From positions 138,303 to 170,717 of the forward strand of contig CASEIZ010000024.1 of the NCBI GenBank assembly GCA_949288185.1: a DNA stretch of 32,415 bases, written 5' to 3'. Source of the DNA: an uncultured Eubacteriales bacterium (lineage in GTDB: Bacteria > Bacillota > Clostridia > TANB77 > CAG-508). Of the stretch, positions 25,293-32,398 are shown one piece after another. The notes below the pieces were generated by a model. It had not been told where the DNA came from, ran no database searches, and saw nothing but the letters and a program-made list of their open reading frames with translations. Made by a program: the position numbers and the translations under genes. Position 1 is the stretch's first letter. Every line of letters starts with the position of its first letter.

Positions 25293-25344
25293 CTCCTATC
25301 TCTTTTTACACAAAACTTTGATAATCGGAACCTTTTTATATATA
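25293..25344 (+). repeat. Dispersed repeat, third (partial) copy
   Basis: The sequence CTCCTATCTCTTTTTACACA and the following AAACTTTGATAATCG also occur at the ends of the longer copies at about 27258-27300 and 28983-29020. Here only this last 50 nt is present, directly after a stop codon. Confidence 0.75.
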
Positions 25345-25354
25345 AACAATCTAA

Positions 25355-25415
25355 AAATTATACATGTTTTTGAAATATGTATAATTTTTTTGATTTTTTA
25401 TACATATTTATTGAA
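25355..25415 (+). repeat. 60-nt repeat with terminator-like hairpin, copy A
   Basis: This stretch and 30675-30734 are almost identical (one T inserted, one substitution). Each holds an inverted repeat, ATTATACAT and ATGTATAAT, with a run of T after it, so each can work as a terminator. Here it lies between the gene ending at 25285 and fic. Confidence 0.8.
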
Positions 25416-25439
25416 AATATATAAAAAATGTGATATTTT
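25411..25439 (+). promoter_or_regulatory. Promoter candidate for fic
   Basis: TTGAAA at 25411-25416, a 17-nt spacer and TATTTT at 25434-25439 preceded by TGA fit an extended -10 promoter. The leader before the GGAGG site would be only a few bases. Confidence 0.5.
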
Positions 25440-25459
25440 ATATATATGGAGGTAAAAAT

Positions 25460-26521
25460 ATGAATTTAGAAATGTTGCCATACAAAAATGTTAATTTAAA
25501 AACAAATAAAATTTTAGAACAATTAACTTTATCATCAAGAGCATTAGCAGAATTGAAAGGTTATGCGAATACAATTCCAAACATGCATATTTTAATAAAT
25601 GCTGTAACTATTAATGAAGCCAAAGATAGTAGTGCTATTGAAAATATTGTTACAACTCATGATGACATTTATAAAGTACTAACAGAAAGTGGCTATAAAG
25701 AAGAAAATGCAAAAGAAGTTGTAGATTATAGAAATGCTATTTGGCTTGGATATGAGCAAATTAAAAAAGATGGTTATATAAATACAAATACTATTGTTAA
25801 AATTCAAGGAACTATTGAACATAATAATGCAGGAATTAGAAAATTACCCGGCACAGAATTAAAAAATTCAATTACTGGAGAAACAATATATACTCCACCT
25901 CAAAGTGAACAGGAAATAAGAGCTTATTTAAAAAATTTAGAAGACTTTATAAATAATAATGAAGATGGCATAGATCCATTAATAAAAGTTTGTTTAGTAC
26001 ATTATCAATTTGAAAGTATTCACCCTTTTTATGATGGAAATGGAAGAACAGGAAGAATATTAAATATTCTATATCTTGTATTAAATAATCTAATTGATAG
26101 CCCAATTTTATACTTGAGTAAATATATAAATAAGACGAAACAAGAATATTATAAATTATTTAATGAAGTTAGAAACAATAATAATTTTGAAGATTGGATT
26201 TTATATATTTTAAAAGGTATTGAAATTACATCTAAAGAAACGATAACATTAATTGAAAAGATTCAAAATGAAATGAAAAATTACAAAGAAGAATTTAGAA
26301 GTAAGCTACCTAAAATATACTCAAAAGAGCTATTAGAAAGTTTATTTTATGAAGTTTATACAAAAATATCATATATAGAGAAAGCATGTAATGTTACTAG
26401 ACTTACTGCATCTTCATATTTAAATCAGTTGAAAGAAGTAGGACTTTTAGAATCTGAAAAGGTTGGAAGAGAAAGATTGTACAAGAATACTAGATTAATA
26501 AAACTTTTATCTGAGAATTAG
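25460..26521 (+). CDS. fic: Fic-domain AMPylator, class II (self-inhibited), with C-terminal winged helix
   Basis: The 353-residue protein carries the Fic core HPFYDGNGRTGR at 188-199, with the catalytic H188 and the phosphate-binding G-N-G-R. Near the N-terminus S57-x-x-x-E61-N62 matches the inhibitory helix motif [ST]xxxE[GN], so activity is probably auto-inhibited (class II). The C-terminal region (about 285-353) looks like a winged helix: 'YIEKACNVTRLTASSYLNQL' and 'GLLESEKVGRERLYKN'. This order is common in Fic proteins that transfer AMP from ATP to a hydroxyl side chain of a target protein. GGAGG at 25448-25452 decides for ATG 25460 over the upstream ATG 25430. The target is unknown, and the gene stands alone in the accessory region. 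Confidence 0.92.
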   Translation: MNLEMLPYKNVNLKTNKILEQLTLSSRALAELKGYANTIPNMHILINAVTINEAKDSSAIENIVTTHDDIYKVLTESGYKEENAKEVVDYRNAIWLGYEQIKKDGYINTNTIVKIQGTIEHNNAGIRKLPGTELKNSITGETIYTPPQSEQEIRAYLKNLEDFINNNEDGIDPLIKVCLVHYQFESIHPFYDGNGRTGRILNILYLVLNNLIDSPILYLSKYINKTKQEYYKLFNEVRNNNNFEDWILYILKGIEITSKETITLIEKIQNEMKNYKEEFRSKLPKIYSKELLESLFYEVYTKISYIEKACNVTRLTASSYLNQLKEVGLLESEKVGRERLYKNTRLIKLLSEN

Positions 26522-26566
26522 TATTAATTTTTTAATGATAAAATAGTAATTTATAGGAGTGATAAA

Positions 26567-26923
26567 ATGAATATTATAAGTTTATACGGTCAAGCTCTAA
26601 CTGGTAAAGGCGAAAAATCTATTGATATTATTATTGATAACAAAAAAGATTTTAGAAATAGAAATGATTTTCTAGAAATGGTAAGCGATGCTCTTGAATT
26701 ATATGAACCCATAACATTCACAAGTGAATCAAAGGAAATTTCAAAAGATGAATTTACTAATTATTGTATATGGAAATGGATTAATAAAAAGAATGTAGAA
26801 TTAGAATTTGACAAATACGATAGATACTTTGTGGTTTTTGATAATATTCCTAATGATGGAATTGCTCTATTAGCAGAATCTGATAGCATGTATTTTTTTA
26901 CATGGTTTTTCGATGCAGGATAA
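26567..26923 (+). CDS. Small hypothetical acidic protein
   Basis: The 118-residue protein is acidic and rich in Phe, Tyr and Asp, without signal or membrane segment. It ends in 'ESDSMYFFTWFFDAG', a notably aromatic tail. TAGGAG stands before ATG 26567. A clear terminator follows the stop. I recognise no family; size and composition would suit an immunity protein, but I see no toxin beside it. Confidence 0.55.
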   Translation: MNIISLYGQALTGKGEKSIDIIIDNKKDFRNRNDFLEMVSDALELYEPITFTSESKEISKDEFTNYCIWKWINKKNVELEFDKYDRYFVVFDNIPNDGIALLAESDSMYFFTWFFDAG

Positions 26924-26942
26924 TCAATTACAATTAGATACG

Positions 26943-26977
26943 GAGAATATTAAAATAATAATATTCTCTATTTTTTA
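26943..26977 (+). terminator. Intrinsic terminator
   Basis: A perfect 10-bp stem, GAGAATATTA and TAATATTCTC, with a 6-nt loop is followed by ATTTTTTAT. It lies 20 nt after the stop at 26923. Confidence 0.8.
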
Positions 26978-27130
26978 TCGAAGTAAAAGCAAGAAGAAGG
27001 GAAGAGGGGGACTAGCTAATTTTCTAAAACAATTAATTTGTTATCTGTGAAATAAGGCAAATATAGAGAAATAGGCACTTTGGAGATTTTTGAAAAATTT
27101 TAATATTATAAAATAATAATTAATATAACA

Positions 27131-27312
27131 GTAATACAAAAGATTATAATAATAGAATACAATATGTAATATAGATATATAAATGAATATTAGTATGCAT
27201 AGAGCAGCTAAAAGCCTTGAATATGTAAGAGTATAGGTTTATGACTGGTTTATATTTTTCTCCTACCTCTATTTGCACAAAACTTTGATAATGGTCGGTT
27301 TTTATGTATAAA
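27131..27312 (+). repeat. Long dispersed repeat, copy 1
   Basis: About 180 nt aligned with 28840-29032. The best-kept parts are ATATATAAATGAATATTAGT with the following ATGCATAGAGCAGCTAAAAG, and the end block with GCACAAAACTTTGATAATG. A hairpin pairing the AGCAGCTAAA side with a later TTTATGACTG side is possible but degenerate in this copy. Confidence 0.75.
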
Positions 27313-27342
27313 ATTCTTAGTTTTCAATATAATATATATAGC

Positions 27343-27394
27343 CATTTCCCAAAAGTAAAAAAAACTTGATTTTGGGAAATGATACTGATATAAT
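27343..27394 (+). promoter_or_regulatory. Promoter with perfect 12-bp inverted repeat over the -35 region
   Basis: TTGATT at 27366-27371, a 17-nt spacer and TATAAT at 27389-27394 (preceded by TGA) form a near-consensus promoter. CATTTCCCAAAA at 27343-27354 and TTTTGGGAAATG at 27370-27381 are a perfect inverted repeat around and overlapping the -35 box. This is an operator candidate; it could also fold as a hairpin if transcribed from upstream. Confidence 0.7.
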
Positions 27395-27426
27395 ATTTGT
27401 GATATGCTAAATTAGGAATTAAAAAT

Positions 27427-27732
27427 ATGAATTATGGAAGAAGTTATGAAAACATAGTAGCTATTGAATTACTAAGACGTGGTTATGACATTTATGTTGG
27501 AGAATTGTATAATACAGAAATTGACTTTGTAGCTATGAAAAGAAATGAAAAAATTTATATACAAGTTTCTGATAATATAGAAGATGAAAAAACATTTAAT
27601 CGAGAAGTAAATTCATTATTAAAAATTAAAGATGCATATCCCAAAATACTTATTGCCAAAACAAAACATAATAATTATTTATACGAAGGAATACAAATAT
27701 ATGATATTGCGAGATGGCTAATGGAAAAATAG
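27427..27732 (+). pseudogene. C-terminal fragment of a DUF4143-type ATPase
   Basis: The 101-residue product matches only the last part of AAA_14/DUF4143 proteins, which usually have about 400 residues: '[20 protein letters not shown]', 'EIDFVAMK' and 'KIYIQVSD'. The E-I-D-F ... I-Y-I-Q-V stretch is the remnant of the PD-(D/E)XK-like fold of that domain. No ATPase part lies upstream; the sequence goes straight into the promoter at 27343-27394. Either the 5' three quarters were deleted, or the fragment is now expressed on its own, since a promoter and a weak AGGA site stand before ATG 27427. Its stop lies in the recurrent TAGTAATTTGT context. Confidence 0.7.
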
Positions 27733-27811
27733 TAATTTGTGTTTTAGATAATCATGATAATAATTATAAAAAAAAGGGGAATTATTTAATAATACTTGGA
27801 GGAATTTTAAT

Positions 27812-28273
27812 ATGGAAAATGAAAATATAATAAAATTAGAAATAGAAAATTATAATAAATGCAATAATATATGGAATATGGAAAAACAGAAAAATTTAGC
27901 AGAAAAATTTTTAAAAGAATTAAAATGTAAAAATAGAGAAACTTTTGTATATGAATACGATAATGAATATTTGGGAGAAGTATCAATTGTTTTTAAAAAA
28001 AATGATTCAGATTATTGTATTCCGCAAAAAAGACTTTATCTTTCAAGAATTATTGTAAAAAAAGAATATAGAAATAAAGGAATTGGCAAAAAACTAATGA
28101 ATTTTATTATAGAATATGCGAAGTCTTTAAAGTATAAAGAATTATCATTAGGAGTAAATTTAGATAATTATAATGCACTTAATTTATATGTGAAATTAGG
28201 TTTTGATAAAATTATTTATATTGGTCAAGATGAAGATGGACAGTATCTAAAGCTGCTAAAAAAATTAGATTGA
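27812..28273 (+). CDS. GNAT-family N-acetyltransferase
   Basis: The 153-residue protein shows the GNAT fold in order: a strand 'RLYLSRIIVKKEYR' leading to the acetyl-CoA pyrophosphate loop RNKGIG (87-92), then the helix 'KKLMNFIIEYAK', and near the end 'NALNLYVKLGF' (motif B). Such enzymes transfer an acetyl group from acetyl-CoA to an amine; the substrate cannot be told here. TTGGAGGA stands before ATG 27812. It sits alone between repeats in the accessory region and is followed by a terminator at 28397. Confidence 0.88.
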   Translation: MENENIIKLEIENYNKCNNIWNMEKQKNLAEKFLKELKCKNRETFVYEYDNEYLGEVSIVFKKNDSDYCIPQKRLYLSRIIVKKEYRNKGIGKKLMNFIIEYAKSLKYKELSLGVNLDNYNALNLYVKLGFDKIIYIGQDEDGQYLKLLKKLD

Positions 28274-28396
28274 TATAATTACAAATGGTAATGAAAAAGA
28301 TATATTATTATCCTTTGATAAGGAAAATTAAATCTTAATTATAATAAGTCGAAAAGTGAATGAATAATAAAAGGTAACTAATAAATTACAATTTAT

Positions 28397-28428
28397 AGAT
28401 TAGTTTGAAATAGAGCTAATCTTTTTTA
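28397..28428 (+). terminator. Intrinsic terminator
   Basis: AGATTAG at 28397-28403 pairs with CTAATCT at 28416-28422 and is followed by TTTTTATT. It could end the GNAT transcript. Confidence 0.7.
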
Positions 28429-28839
28429 TTTGATTAAAACGGTAGAGTGGGGGATAGCACATTTTTTAATATATAAAAATTATGAAAATATATTAAATAA
28501 AATTTTGTGCAATCTTTAATTTGAAAAATAATAAATTTATAAATAAAAAAATTTTTAATATAAAAAATAAATTTTAAAATAAGATTTGAAAATAATTTAT
28601 AAAAATTTATAAAAAATTTAAAATTATAATTTATAAATATTTAGAATTTTAAAAATTATAATTTTGTAATGCAAACATTGTAATACTAAAAAACGAACAT
28701 TTGTTATTTAGTGATTTTTTTATAGAATTAATATAGTATTTTTATTAAATTATTGTTTCATTAACTTCAAAATCGTTTTTAAGCAATTTTAATTATTGAA
28801 ATGTAAAATAAGTAAAATAATTATAGTATTGATATAACT

Positions 28840-29032
28840 ATAATACAAAAAAATTATAATAATAATGAATATCATATAGATATAATAAGAAAATAAAGAT
28901 ATATAAATGAATATTAGTATGCATAGAACAGCTAAAAGCCTTGAATTAGTAGAAGTAGAGGTTTATGGCTGTTTTGTATATTGCTCCTATCTCTTTTTAC
29001 ACAAAACTTTGATAATCGAGCGTTTTTATATA
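28840..29032 (+). repeat. Long dispersed repeat, copy 2
   Basis: The copy best suited to folding: AACAGCTAAA pairs with TTTATGGCTGTT around a purine-rich loop. It ends in CTCCTATCTCTTTTTACACA and AAACTTTGATAATCG, shared with 25293 and 27258. It could be the end of a lost mobile element or a structured RNA; no transposase is visible nearby. Confidence 0.75.
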
Positions 29033-29124
29033 AAATTAACAGAAAATATTGATTATTCTACAAAAATATGATATATTTAAGGTACAGTAAGCAATAAATT
29101 TATAAGAATTGCATATAATATTAT

Positions 29125-29133
29125 TGCTATACA
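29125..29133 (+). promoter_or_regulatory. Extended -10 promoter candidate for toxI
   Basis: TGC followed by TATACA at 29128-29133 forms an extended -10 box; the -35 region is poor. Transcription would begin near 29140, about ten bases before the first ToxI repeat. Confidence 0.5.
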
Positions 29134-29149
29134 AAATAGCTAAAAAGTT

Positions 29150-29254
29150 GGTGAATCCAGCCAATAAGTGGAACTTAAAAAAGCGGTGAATCCAGCCAAT
29201 AAATGGAACTTAAAAAAGCGGTGTATCCAGCCATAAGTTGGAATTTAAAAAAGA
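29150..29254 (+). ncRNA. toxI: ToxI-type antitoxin RNA: three 35-nt tandem repeats
   Basis: Units at 29150-29184, 29185-29219 and 29220-29254 are each exactly 35 nt. Units 1 and 2 differ at one base, and unit 3 is more diverged (including GTG-TATCCAGCC and CATAAGTTGG). The shared core is GGTGAATCCAGCCAATAAG and TGGAACTTAAAAAAGC. A short inverted pair, TCCA and TGGA, lies in each unit. Contiguous repeats of 34-39 nt, then a terminator, then a ToxN-type endoribonuclease is the hallmark of type III toxin-antitoxin loci, in which the RNA is cut into units that bind and inhibit the toxin. Confidence 0.88.
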
Positions 29255-29286
29255 AGATTAGAGTTTAGGCTCTAATCTTTAATTTT
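29254..29286 (+). terminator. Terminator between toxI and toxN
   Basis: A perfect 10-bp stem, AAGATTAGAG and CTCTAATCTT, with a 6-nt loop is followed by TAATTTTT. In ToxIN loci such a terminator sets the ratio of antitoxin RNA to toxin mRNA. Confidence 0.88.
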
Positions 29287-29301
29287 TGCTACAATTTTTA
29301 A

Positions 29302-29330
29302 TTGTCTTTTTTTCAAAAATAATATATAAT
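29302..29330 (+). promoter_or_regulatory. Promoter candidate for toxN
   Basis: TTGTCT at 29302-29307, a 17-nt spacer and TATAAT at 29325-29330 lie after the toxI terminator and 12 nt before the ribosome binding site of toxN. Confidence 0.55.
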
Positions 29331-29356
29331 AGACTAAATTTAAGGAGGAAGATATA

Positions 29357-29866
29357 ATGATATTAAATTTAGAGATAGTCAGAGTTGATTCAGATTATTG
29401 TGATTATTTGAGACAATTTGATAATAAAGTAGCTTATAACAAACATGAAAAAGAATTAAGACCATTTATAGGTATATTATTTGAAATAGATACTTGTAAA
29501 TATTTTGCCCCTTTATCTAGTCCAAAACCTAAACATAAAAAAATGAAAAACATGATAGACTTTTTCAAGATAAAAGATGGAGAATTAGGAGCTGTTAATT
29601 TTAATAATATGATACCTGTAACTGATAAAAATTATACTTTAGTAGATTTAAATAAAGAAACATTGACCATAGCAGAACTAAAATATCAAAAGTTATTAAA
29701 AGAGCAATTAAGTTGGCTAAATGCTCATTATCGCCAAGTAAAAAATAAATCTTTTAAATTATATCAATTATATAATAGTGGAAAACTACCAGATAATATG
29801 AAATTAAGATGTTGTAATTTTAAATTATTAGAAGAAAAATGTTTAGAATATAATAAAGTAAAATAG
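29357..29866 (+). CDS. toxN: ToxN/AbiQ-family endoribonuclease toxin
   Basis: The 169-residue protein has the usual length for ToxN. The signature APLSSPKPKHKKM (51-63) and the later 'GAVNFNNMIPV' (78-88) are the best-known conserved blocks of the ToxN/AbiQ family. These toxins cut mRNA and ToxI RNA at A-rich sites and cause growth arrest or abortive phage infection unless bound by ToxI repeats. AAGGAGGA precedes ATG 29357. The three-repeat RNA and its terminator lie directly upstream. The stop TAG lies in the repeated TAGTAATTTGTG context. A separate promoter may lie between terminator and gene. Confidence 0.93.
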   Translation: MILNLEIVRVDSDYCDYLRQFDNKVAYNKHEKELRPFIGILFEIDTCKYFAPLSSPKPKHKKMKNMIDFFKIKDGELGAVNFNNMIPVTDKNYTLVDLNKETLTIAELKYQKLLKEQLSWLNAHYRQVKNKSFKLYQLYNSGKLPDNMKLRCCNFKLLEEKCLEYNKVK

Positions 29867-29891
29867 TAATTTGTGAAAAGGATAAGATTTT

Positions 29892-30506
29892 ATGAGTGTT
29901 ATGTTAGTAAATAAAATAATAAGTAGTGTTATGCAAATAATTTTGTTTTCTTTAATTCCTTTAATATGGTGGTTAATAACTGCAAGAAAAAAAGAATCAT
30001 TTTTTAAATGGATAGGATTAAAAAAAATAGAAAAAGAAAATAAAAAAAGTTCGGTAGTCAATATGTTACCAATAGCAATAAGTTATCTTATTGTGTCTTT
30101 TATTACAATTTATTTAATAAAAGATATCGAAACTGCAACATCTGAATTTGCTGGAATGGGAGTAAGTGCATTATTGCCAGCTCTTATCTATGCAATTTTC
30201 AATACAGCATTGCCAGAAGAAATATTATTTAGAGGTTTTTTATTAAAACGAATTGCCAGTAAATTTGGCTATATGATTGCAAATATTATTCAAAGTACGA
30301 TATTTGGATTATTACATGGTTTTATGTTTTTTTATGTATTAGGAATAGTAAAAACAATAGTTATAATATTCTTTACAGGAATTATCGCATTTGCTATGGG
30401 TTATATAAATGAGAAAAAGGCTAATGGATCAATTTTACCGAGTTGGTTTATACATGCACTTTCAAATATATTTGCATCCATTGTAGCAATGTTCTCTTTA
30501 ATATAG
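29892..30506 (+). CDS. CPBP-family intramembrane protease/immunity-like protein
   Basis: The 204-residue protein has several membrane segments (about 10-30, 55-77, 90-106, 125-145, 150-172 and 183-203). It carries the CPBP (CAAX protease, Abi) motifs EEILFRG with E109, E110 and R114, then FGLLHG with H142, and SWFIHALSN with H188 and N192. These residues form the putative metal site of Rce1-like membrane proteases. In Firmicutes such proteins often serve as immunity or accessory factors for peptides, but no bacteriocin gene is visible. AAAGGAT precedes ATG 29892, and the start lies 25 nt after toxN, so it may be read with it. Confidence 0.88.
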   Translation: MSVMLVNKIISSVMQIILFSLIPLIWWLITARKKESFFKWIGLKKIEKENKKSSVVNMLPIAISYLIVSFITIYLIKDIETATSEFAGMGVSALLPALIYAIFNTALPEEILFRGFLLKRIASKFGYMIANIIQSTIFGLLHGFMFFYVLGIVKTIVIIFFTGIIAFAMGYINEKKANGSILPSWFIHALSNIFASIVAMFSLI

Positions 30507-30674
30507 GAGTTAACTAGAATGCTAATTGTTGGAATAATTATAAGTATAATTGCAATTTTGCCTTAGGTAGGAAAATCTAAGACATAACAGATTTGTAAAA
30601 GTAAAAGAGCTATAGAAAGAAAAAATTATAGATATAAATTTAAAAATATAATAAGTAAAATAATTATAGTAATG

Positions 30675-30734
30675 AAATTATACATGTTTTTGAAATATGT
30701 ATAATTTTTTGATTTTTTATACATATTTATCGAA
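30675..30734 (+). repeat. 60-nt repeat with terminator-like hairpin, copy B
   Basis: Nearly identical to 25355-25415, including the ATTATACAT and ATGTATAAT stem and the T-run. Here it stands just before an operator-promoter. Confidence 0.8.
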
Positions 30735-30742
30735 TAGCTTTC

Positions 30743-30786
30743 TTGACATTTCATATACATTTGACTTATCATATGTATATGAAATG
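30743..30786 (+). promoter_or_regulatory. Promoter with perfect 14-bp inverted repeat operator
   Basis: TTGACA at 30743-30748, an 18-nt spacer and TATCAT at 30767-30772 form a promoter. CATTTCATATACAT (30747-30760) and ATGTATATGAAATG (30773-30786) are a perfect inverted repeat with a 12-nt centre that straddles the -10 box. A dimeric repressor of TetR or PadR type would fit; none is visible in the window apart from the XRE gene at 31008. Confidence 0.7.
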
Positions 30787-30809
30787 TTGGAGGTGTGATA
30801 TGGATAATT

Positions 30810-30893
30810 ATGAAAAAATATAAAATACTTGCAACTACTGCTTTAATTTTAATCTTGACACAATATTTTGGAAACAAAAAAATAATAGAATAG
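30810..30893 (+). CDS. 27-residue hydrophobic peptide (possible truncated remnant)
   Basis: ATG 30810 opens a frame of 27 residues beginning MKKYKILATTALILILTQYF and ending in a Lys-rich tail, which looks like a single membrane segment or a signal peptide cut short. GGAGGTG at about 30788-30795 serves an overlapping first ATG (30800, only seven codons) equally well, so translation of one may affect the other. It follows a strong promoter with an operator. It may be a membrane peptide or the start of a deleted secreted protein. Confidence 0.4.
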   Translation: MKKYKILATTALILILTQYFGNKKIIE

Positions 30894-31007
30894 TGCGAGA
30901 AATTACAATTATAAAATAAACTTTAAGTATTTATCATAAAATTAAACCTATGGTATGTGGTAATTTATAATAATTTTGATATATTTAATAGTAAAGGAGG
31001 AATTATT

Positions 31008-31673
31008 ATGGAAAAAATAAAAATTGGTAATTTTATTAGTGAATGTCGTAAAGAAAAAAAACTAACTCAAGAACAATTAGCAGAAAAAATGGATGTTAGT
31101 GTTAATGCAGTTTCAAAGTGGGAACGAGGGTTAAATTTACCAGATATTTCTAAAATGCCTGGACTATGTAATATATTAGAAATTACTATAAATGAACTTT
31201 TAGAAGGAAAGAAATTAAATGAAAATGAGCAGAAAAAATTGTCAGATAAAAATATTTTATCTATTTTAATAACAAGAAATCAATTAGAAAATATGCAAAT
31301 ATTAACAGAAATTTTAATATTTGCAGGTATAGTTATAACAATGACTTTAACATCTTTACTAGCAACAACAATGATTCAAAAAATAATAGTGATATTGATA
31401 GGTTGCTTTATATGGGGATATGGAATATTACTAAGAATTAAATTAAGAAAAGCAATTAATGAAATGAATTTAGAGTGTGATGTTATGAAAAAAGAAAAAA
31501 TATTTAGAATTTTAACTTTTATATTTATGATATTAACTTTTATAGGTGCAGGATATGTTTTATCAAATAAAGGACAGGTAAATGCAGGATATGCTATAAT
31601 TCCTAGTTTATTTTGTGCTATATGTTCTCAATTAGCAGTTTATGAAAAATTTAAGAAAGAAAAAAATGAATAG
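31008..31673 (+). CDS. XRE-family regulator with C-terminal membrane domain
   Basis: The 221-residue protein starts with an XRE helix-turn-helix at about 5-62: 'GNFISECRKEKKLTQEQLAE' followed by 'MDVSVNAVSKWERG'. The rest holds about four membrane segments (about 93-115, 118-138, 165-185 and 188-205). Membrane-bound XRE regulators in Firmicutes usually control adjacent membrane or peptide-stress genes. AAAGGAGG just before ATG 31008 decides for this start over 30957. The CPBP gene starts 29 nt after the stop, and the pair is probably one operon. Confidence 0.85.
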   Translation: MEKIKIGNFISECRKEKKLTQEQLAEKMDVSVNAVSKWERGLNLPDISKMPGLCNILEITINELLEGKKLNENEQKKLSDKNILSILITRNQLENMQILTEILIFAGIVITMTLTSLLATTMIQKIIVILIGCFIWGYGILLRIKLRKAINEMNLECDVMKKEKIFRILTFIFMILTFIGAGYVLSNKGQVNAGYAIIPSLFCAICSQLAVYEKFKKEKNE

Positions 31674-31702
31674 TAATTTATATAAAAGATTGGAGTAAAA
31701 CT

Positions 31703-32398
31703 ATGAAGCAAATATTTGAAAAAAACGAAACTTTATTTTGCATATTATTAATTTTATTGTATGTGATTATCAATTCATATTGTATGCAAAATTTTGGATT
31801 AACTGATTATAGAAGTGCAATTATTAATACTATTTTTTCTATTTTTTTAATTGTGCTTATGATTATTTTAAAAAGAACAAAATACTATGGTCTTACAAAA
31901 GTTAGAAATTCAAAAAAATATTTATTCTTCATTCCATTAATCTTAATAGCAACTGTAAACTTGTGGAATGGAATTAATATTAATAATAGGACAAATGAAA
32001 TTATATTTTATATATTAACTATGATAAATGTTGGATTTATTGAAGAAATAATATTTAGAGGATTTTTGTTTAAAATGATGGAAAAAGATAATATTAAAAG
32101 TGCCATAATAGTAGGTGCTTTAACATTTGGTATTGGACATATAATTAATTTGTTTAATGGTGCAGATATTATTCCAACATTAATGCAAGTATGTTATGCA
32201 ACTGCTATTGGATACTTATTTGTTATTATATTTTATAAAAGCAAGTCATTAATTCCTTGTATAATAACACACTCAGTCACTAATTCTCTAGCAATATTTA
32301 ATGTTGAAAACACCATATTAACATATATTGTTCCAATATTTTTAATAGTTGTATCAATTAGTTATGCAATTTATATAAATAAAATCGTTAAGGATTAA
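31703..32398 (+). CDS. CPBP-family intramembrane protease
   Basis: The 231-residue protein has about seven membrane segments. The CPBP motifs are complete: EEIIFRG with E114, E115 and R119; FGIGHIINLFNG with H146; and THSVTN with H190 and N194. It is a more complete homologue than, and clearly distinct from, the product of 29892. It follows the XRE-membrane regulator by 29 nt with a TTGGAG site, so the pair forms a two-gene unit. A role in resistance to membrane-active peptides or in prenyl-type processing is possible; the substrate is unknown. Confidence 0.88.
   Translation: MKQIFEKNETLFCILLILLYVIINSYCMQNFGLTDYRSAIINTIFSIFLIVLMIILKRTKYYGLTKVRNSKKYLFFIPLILIATVNLWNGININNRTNEIIFYILTMINVGFIEEIIFRGFLFKMMEKDNIKSAIIVGALTFGIGHIINLFNGADIIPTLMQVCYATAIGYLFVIIFYKSKSLIPCIITHSVTNSLAIFNVENTILTYIVPIFLIVVSISYAIYINKIVKD

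Larger units (their letters stand above)
26924..27426. other. 503-nt gap: terminator, repeat copy, promoter
   Basis: The gap holds a terminator (26943-26977), then about 150 nt of AT-rich DNA in which I see nothing, a long dispersed repeat (27131-27312) and an operator-promoter (27343-27394). No gene is visible. Confidence 0.7.
28274..29139. other. Gene-poor, extremely AT-rich gap with terminator and repeat
   Basis: About 870 nt without a gene. It has a terminator at 28397-28428, then about 400 nt of extremely A/T-rich sequence in which I see nothing, then the second copy of the long dispersed repeat (28840-29032), and leads into the ToxIN promoter. Confidence 0.7.
30507..31007. other. 500-nt gap: repeat copy B, operator-promoter, small peptide frame
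   Basis: The gap holds a very short frame at 30520 (MLIVGIIISI type, 15 residues, doubtful), the 60-nt repeat copy B (30675-30734), an operator-promoter (30743-30786) and a small hydrophobic peptide frame (30810-30893). The rest is AT-rich with nothing recognised. Confidence 0.65.

Noticed and set aside
28440..28830. Origin or partition-like AT-rich region
   Set aside because: Only A/T bias is seen, with no DnaA boxes, iterons or associated genes.
29150..29254. CRISPR-like array
   Set aside because: The 35-nt units follow each other without spacers, and a ToxN gene and terminator follow; this is a type III antitoxin.
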